Positions 61,384 to 64,000 of a stretch of DNA of 64,000 nt are shown one piece after another. The DNA is from Sphingomonas sp. DG1-23 (GTDB taxonomy: Bacteria; Pseudomonadota; Alphaproteobacteria; Sphingomonadales; Sphingomonadaceae), in NCBI RefSeq assembly GCF_030730875.1, contig NZ_JAVAMA010000004.1, positions 62,001 through 126,000 on the forward strand. Reading direction: 5' to 3'. Positions within the stretch are counted from its first letter, which is position 1; each line of letters starts with the position of its first letter. A program made the translations under genes and the position numbers. Under the pieces are notes generated by a model, which saw only the letters and a program-made list of their open reading frames with translations, was not told the DNA's origin and did no database searches.

Positions 61384-62097
61384 ATGCGCGTGCTGCTGAT
61401 CGAGGACGAACCTTCGACTGCCAAGGCGATCGAGCTGATGCTCTCGACCGAGGGGTTCAATGTCTACACGACCGACCTCGGCGAAGAGGGTCTGGATCTC
61501 GCCAAGCTGTATGATTACGACATCATCCTGCTCGATCTGAACCTTCCCGACATGCACGGCTATGACGTGCTCAAGAAGGTCCGCGTCGCCCGCGTGCAGA
61601 CGCCGGTGCTGATCCTGTCGGGCATCAACGAGATGGATTCGAAGGTGCGCAGCTTCGGCTTCGGCGCCGACGACTACGTCACCAAGCCGTTCCACCGCGA
61701 AGAGCTGGTCGCGCGCATCCACGCCGTCGTCCGCCGCTCGAAGGGCCATAGCCAGTCGGTGATCCGCACCGGCAAGCTCGCGGTCAATCTCGATGCCAAG
61801 ACCGTCGAGGTCGATGGTGCCCGCGTGCACCTGACCGGCAAGGAATATGCGATGCTGGAGCTGCTCTCGCTCCGCAAGGGCACCACGCTCACCAAGGAAA
61901 TGTTCCTCAACCACCTCTATGGCGGGATGGACGAGCCCGAGCTCAAGATCATCGACGTGTTCATCTGCAAGCTGCGCAAGAAGCTCAGCATGGCATGCGA
62001 GGGCGAGAATTACATCGAGACCGTCTGGGGCCGCGGCTATGTGCTGCGCGAGCCCGAAGGCGCCGAGGGCGCCGAGCCGGTTCCGGCAGTCGCCTGA
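61384..62097 (+). CDS. ctrA: Cell-cycle response regulator CtrA
   Basis: 237 residues, OmpR class. The receiver domain starts [19 protein letters not shown] with phospho-Asp in [12 protein letters not shown] (about 51), plus [13 protein letters not shown]. The DNA-binding domain contains [50 protein letters not shown], the CtrA signature. It controls division, motility and replication genes. A terminator follows at 62122. Confidence 0.97.
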   Translation: MRVLLIEDEPSTAKAIELMLSTEGFNVYTTDLGEEGLDLAKLYDYDIILLDLNLPDMHGYDVLKKVRVARVQTPVLILSGINEMDSKVRSFGFGADDYVTKPFHREELVARIHAVVRRSKGHSQSVIRTGKLAVNLDAKTVEVDGARVHLTGKEYAMLELLSLRKGTTLTKEMFLNHLYGGMDEPELKIIDVFICKLRKKLSMACEGENYIETVWGRGYVLREPEGAEGAEPVPAVA

Positions 62098-62121
62098 CAC
62101 AGTTTCAACGGGGGTAAGGAA

Positions 62122-62152
62122 GTCGCGGTCCGCAAGGACCGCGGCTTTTTTT
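62122..62152 (+). terminator. Rho-independent terminator after ctrA
   Basis: GTCGCGGTCC-GCAA-GGACCGCGGC (10-bp stem with one T-G pair) followed by seven T. Confidence 0.93.
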
Positions 62153-62156
62153 GGGC

Positions 62157-63809
62157 TCAGGACGAGCCGGTCGGGTCGGTGACCTGGTTGAGCTCGCGCG
62201 GATCGGGGGCGCGCGACTGCGGCAGCGAGCTGGTCTGGCGTTCGATCCGGCGATGCACCACCGGCTCGGCGCCATCGATCCGCAGCGCGCGCAGCGCCTC
62301 GCTATTGGCGTCGTCGGCATGGGTCCGGCGATGATTGTGGCGGACATAATCGAGCCAGGTGGGGACATGATAGCGCTCGATCCACAATTCGGGATCGCCG
62401 AGATCGCGGAGCAGCGCCCAATGGCGCGCGCCGTCGCGGCGGCGGATGCGGCGGCGCTCGTTCATCGCGGCGAGGAAGGCGGGGACATTGGCCTCGGCGA
62501 TGCGATGCTCGATGGTGATGACGATCGGTCCGCTGCGCGGCTCGACCGGCACTGCGGTCTCGGGCTCGCGCCAGCTGTCGCGCGGATCCATGTTGAGCTG
62601 GCTGACCGCCGGCAGCCGCCAGAGCAAGCCGGCGGCGACGCTGAGCAGCTGCACCCCGGCCGCGGCGAGCAAGGCGGTCGCGACGCCGTGCCCTCCCGCG
62701 ACCATGCCGAACACCCAGCTGCCGCCGGCCAGCCCGCCGAACGCCGCCATCTGGTAGAGCGACAGGGCACGCGCCACCACCCAGCGCGGCGACGCCATCT
62801 GGACGCTGACGTTGAAGGTCGACAGCGCCACCACCCAGCCGGCGCCGCACAAAGCCAGCGCGAGCAGCGTCAGCGCCAGCCAGTCGGTCGCCGCGGTGGT
62901 CGCCGCGCCGCTCGCCAGCGCGGGCGCTGCGAGCCGGACCAGCCCCTCGGTCGAGAAGCGTCGCCGCAGCCATTGGCTGCCGAGCGCGCCGGCGACCGCG
63001 CCGACCCCGAACGCGCCCAACAACAGGCCATAGGTCAGCGGCCCGCCGCGGATGATGTCGCGCGCGACCAGCGGCATCAGCGCCGGCACCGCGCTGGCGG
63101 CGAAGCCGAACAAGGCGGCGCGGATCAGCACGGTGCGGATCGGTGGCGAGAGCCGGACATAGCGGATGCCCGCCGCCATCGCGACGAGGATCCGCTCGCG
63201 CGGCAGCCGCGCCGGCGGCAGATCGGGCCGCCAGCGCGCCAGTACCGCGATCAGCCCGACATAGCTCACCGCATTGGCGAGGAACGCCGCCGCGGCGCCG
63301 GCGACCGCGACGATCGCGCCGCCGATCGCGGGGCCGAGGCTGCGCGCGACGTTGAAGCCCATGCTGTTGAGCGCGACGGCGCTGGGCAGCAGCGCGCGCG
63401 GGACCATGTCGCCGACAGACGCCTGCCAGGCCGGTCCGTTGATCGCGGTGCCGCAGCCGATCAGGAAGGTGAATGCCAGCAGCAGCCACGGCGTGAGGAT
63501 GCCGGCCCAGCTTCCCGCGGCGAGCAATGCCGAGACCAGCAGCATGAAGCACTGCGCCGCGAGCATCACCCGGCGGCGATCGAGATTGTCGGCGACCGCC
63601 CCCGCCCACAGCGAGAGCAGCATGATCGGCAGGCTGACCGACGCCTGGACCAAGGCGATCATCTGCGGCGAGCCGCTGAGGCTGGTCATCATCCACGACG
63701 CGCCGACCGACTGGATCAGCCCGCCGAAATTGGAGGCGAGACTGGCGATCCACACAGTGCGGAAGAGCGGGAGATCGAAGGGGGAGCGGGGTTCGTGGCT
63801 GACCTGCAT
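62157..63809 (-). CDS. MFS transporter with a C-terminal soluble extension
   Basis: 550 residues. Twelve membrane segments (about 15-400) of the major facilitator EntS-like (MFS_3) branch: LPLFRTVWIASLASNFGGLIQ, GAVADNLDRRRVML (motif A position). The last 130 residues (about 420-550) are soluble and resemble a monooxygenase-like ferredoxin-fold domain: VITIEHRIAEANVPAFLAAMNERRRIRRRDGARHW. Exports an unknown small molecule. It converges on the ctrA terminator. Confidence 0.88.
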   Translation of the reverse strand: MQVSHEPRSPFDLPLFRTVWIASLASNFGGLIQSVGASWMMTSLSGSPQMIALVQASVSLPIMLLSLWAGAVADNLDRRRVMLAAQCFMLLVSALLAAGSWAGILTPWLLLAFTFLIGCGTAINGPAWQASVGDMVPRALLPSAVALNSMGFNVARSLGPAIGGAIVAVAGAAAAFLANAVSYVGLIAVLARWRPDLPPARLPRERILVAMAAGIRYVRLSPPIRTVLIRAALFGFAASAVPALMPLVARDIIRGGPLTYGLLLGAFGVGAVAGALGSQWLRRRFSTEGLVRLAAPALASGAATTAATDWLALTLLALALCGAGWVVALSTFNVSVQMASPRWVVARALSLYQMAAFGGLAGGSWVFGMVAGGHGVATALLAAAGVQLLSVAAGLLWRLPAVSQLNMDPRDSWREPETAVPVEPRSGPIVITIEHRIAEANVPAFLAAMNERRRIRRRDGARHWALLRDLGDPELWIERYHVPTWLDYVRHNHRRTHADDANSEALRALRIDGAEPVVHRRIERQTSSLPQSRAPDPRELNQVTDPTGSS

Positions 63810-63948
63810 GGCGGCTCAATCCCTCAACCCTTCGGGCGATCCCGGCAAGCCCCGCGGCATCGCTCAGCAAAGCCTCACAACTTGCTCATGACGCGCTCCG
63901 GCGCGGCGCGGCATGCCGGGCCCTCGATGGCGAGATGCGGAGAACGCC

Positions 63949-64000
63949 ATGGCTGCGAATGCGAATCCCGACCGGCAAGCACCTGCGATCCCGTGGCGAG
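63949..64000 (+). CDS. Possible start of a gene cut by the window end
   Basis: An ATG with GGAGA 6 bases upstream begins MAANANPDRQAPAIPWR and remains open to the end of the window. Only 17 codons are visible, so the protein family cannot be judged. It is divergent from the MFS transporter gene. Confidence 0.4.
   Translation, partial: MAANANPDRQAPAIPWR

Overview
The window looks like a chromosomal segment of a Sphingomonas-type alphaproteobacterium (family Sphingomonadaceae). It is GC-rich throughout. It carries a CtrA-type cell-cycle regulator, a Rieske/cytochrome b/cytochrome c1 operon, an alphaproteobacterial S9 protein with an N-terminal extension, and a large TonB-dependent receptor paired with a Tat-exported pectinase-like enzyme. 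These placements are inferred from recognisable proteins; no database search was run.

Layout. 1-3 kb: membrane protein, acetyltransferase, hemF and trmL. 3-6.5 kb: the bc1 complex operon (petABC), a strong terminator, then apt. 6.6-9 kb: a secreted Arg-rich protein, a MaoC hydratase and a nucleotide pyrophosphatase-like enzyme. 9-14.8 kb: a tightly packed EAL phosphodiesterase, LysM lipoprotein, membrane Ser/Thr kinase, FHA protein and PP2C phosphatase, which resembles a type VI secretion threonine-phosphorylation switch without the secretion genes. 15-19.7 kb: receptor plus GH28-like enzyme behind two palindromes of LacI type. 19.7-21.1 kb: an AT-richer accessory patch with an 11-bp tandem repeat and an orphan membrane protein. 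21-31 kb: aldehyde dehydrogenase, VWA protein, glnBA with a sigma-54 promoter, map, a CinA-like protein, an M20 peptidase and tRNA-Gly(CCC). 31-38 kb: SGNH esterase lipoprotein, lipid kinase plus phosphoesterase, VOC protein and a DUF1501/DUF1800 pair. 38-41.4 kb: a leaderless GbsR/MarR regulator followed by an overlapping operon (DUF4166, DCC thiol protein, NADP-binding/DUF4166 fusion). 41.5-44.9 kb: rplM-rpsI and ctaA-cutA. 44.9-46.3 kb: an interrupted HEPN-like gene and a ribbon-helix-helix/coiled-coil pair. 46.3-54.4 kb: dxs, zur, a MerC-like protein, a hydrolase, lpd, a thioesterase, pdhC and a universal stress protein. 54.5-64 kb: M28 peptidase, RcnB-like protein, fRMsr, arfB-rluA, wrbA, pirin with a divergent LysR regulator, ctrA and an MFS exporter.

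Two themes stand out. First, several genes (20705-, 38047+, 46264-, 48763-, 49206-) have a TTGNNN-17 bp-TATNNN-like promoter whose -10 box ends only 6-7 bases before the start codon, so their mRNAs are probably leaderless; two of these genes also have perfect palindromes covering the start, as expected of autorepressors. Second, intergenic spaces hold several families of imperfect inverted repeats, some present in multiple copies. The most promising little-described candidates are the 38-41.4 kb DUF4166 operon, the 9-14.8 kb phosphorylation/c-di-GMP module, and the 44.9-46.3 kb accessory patch.
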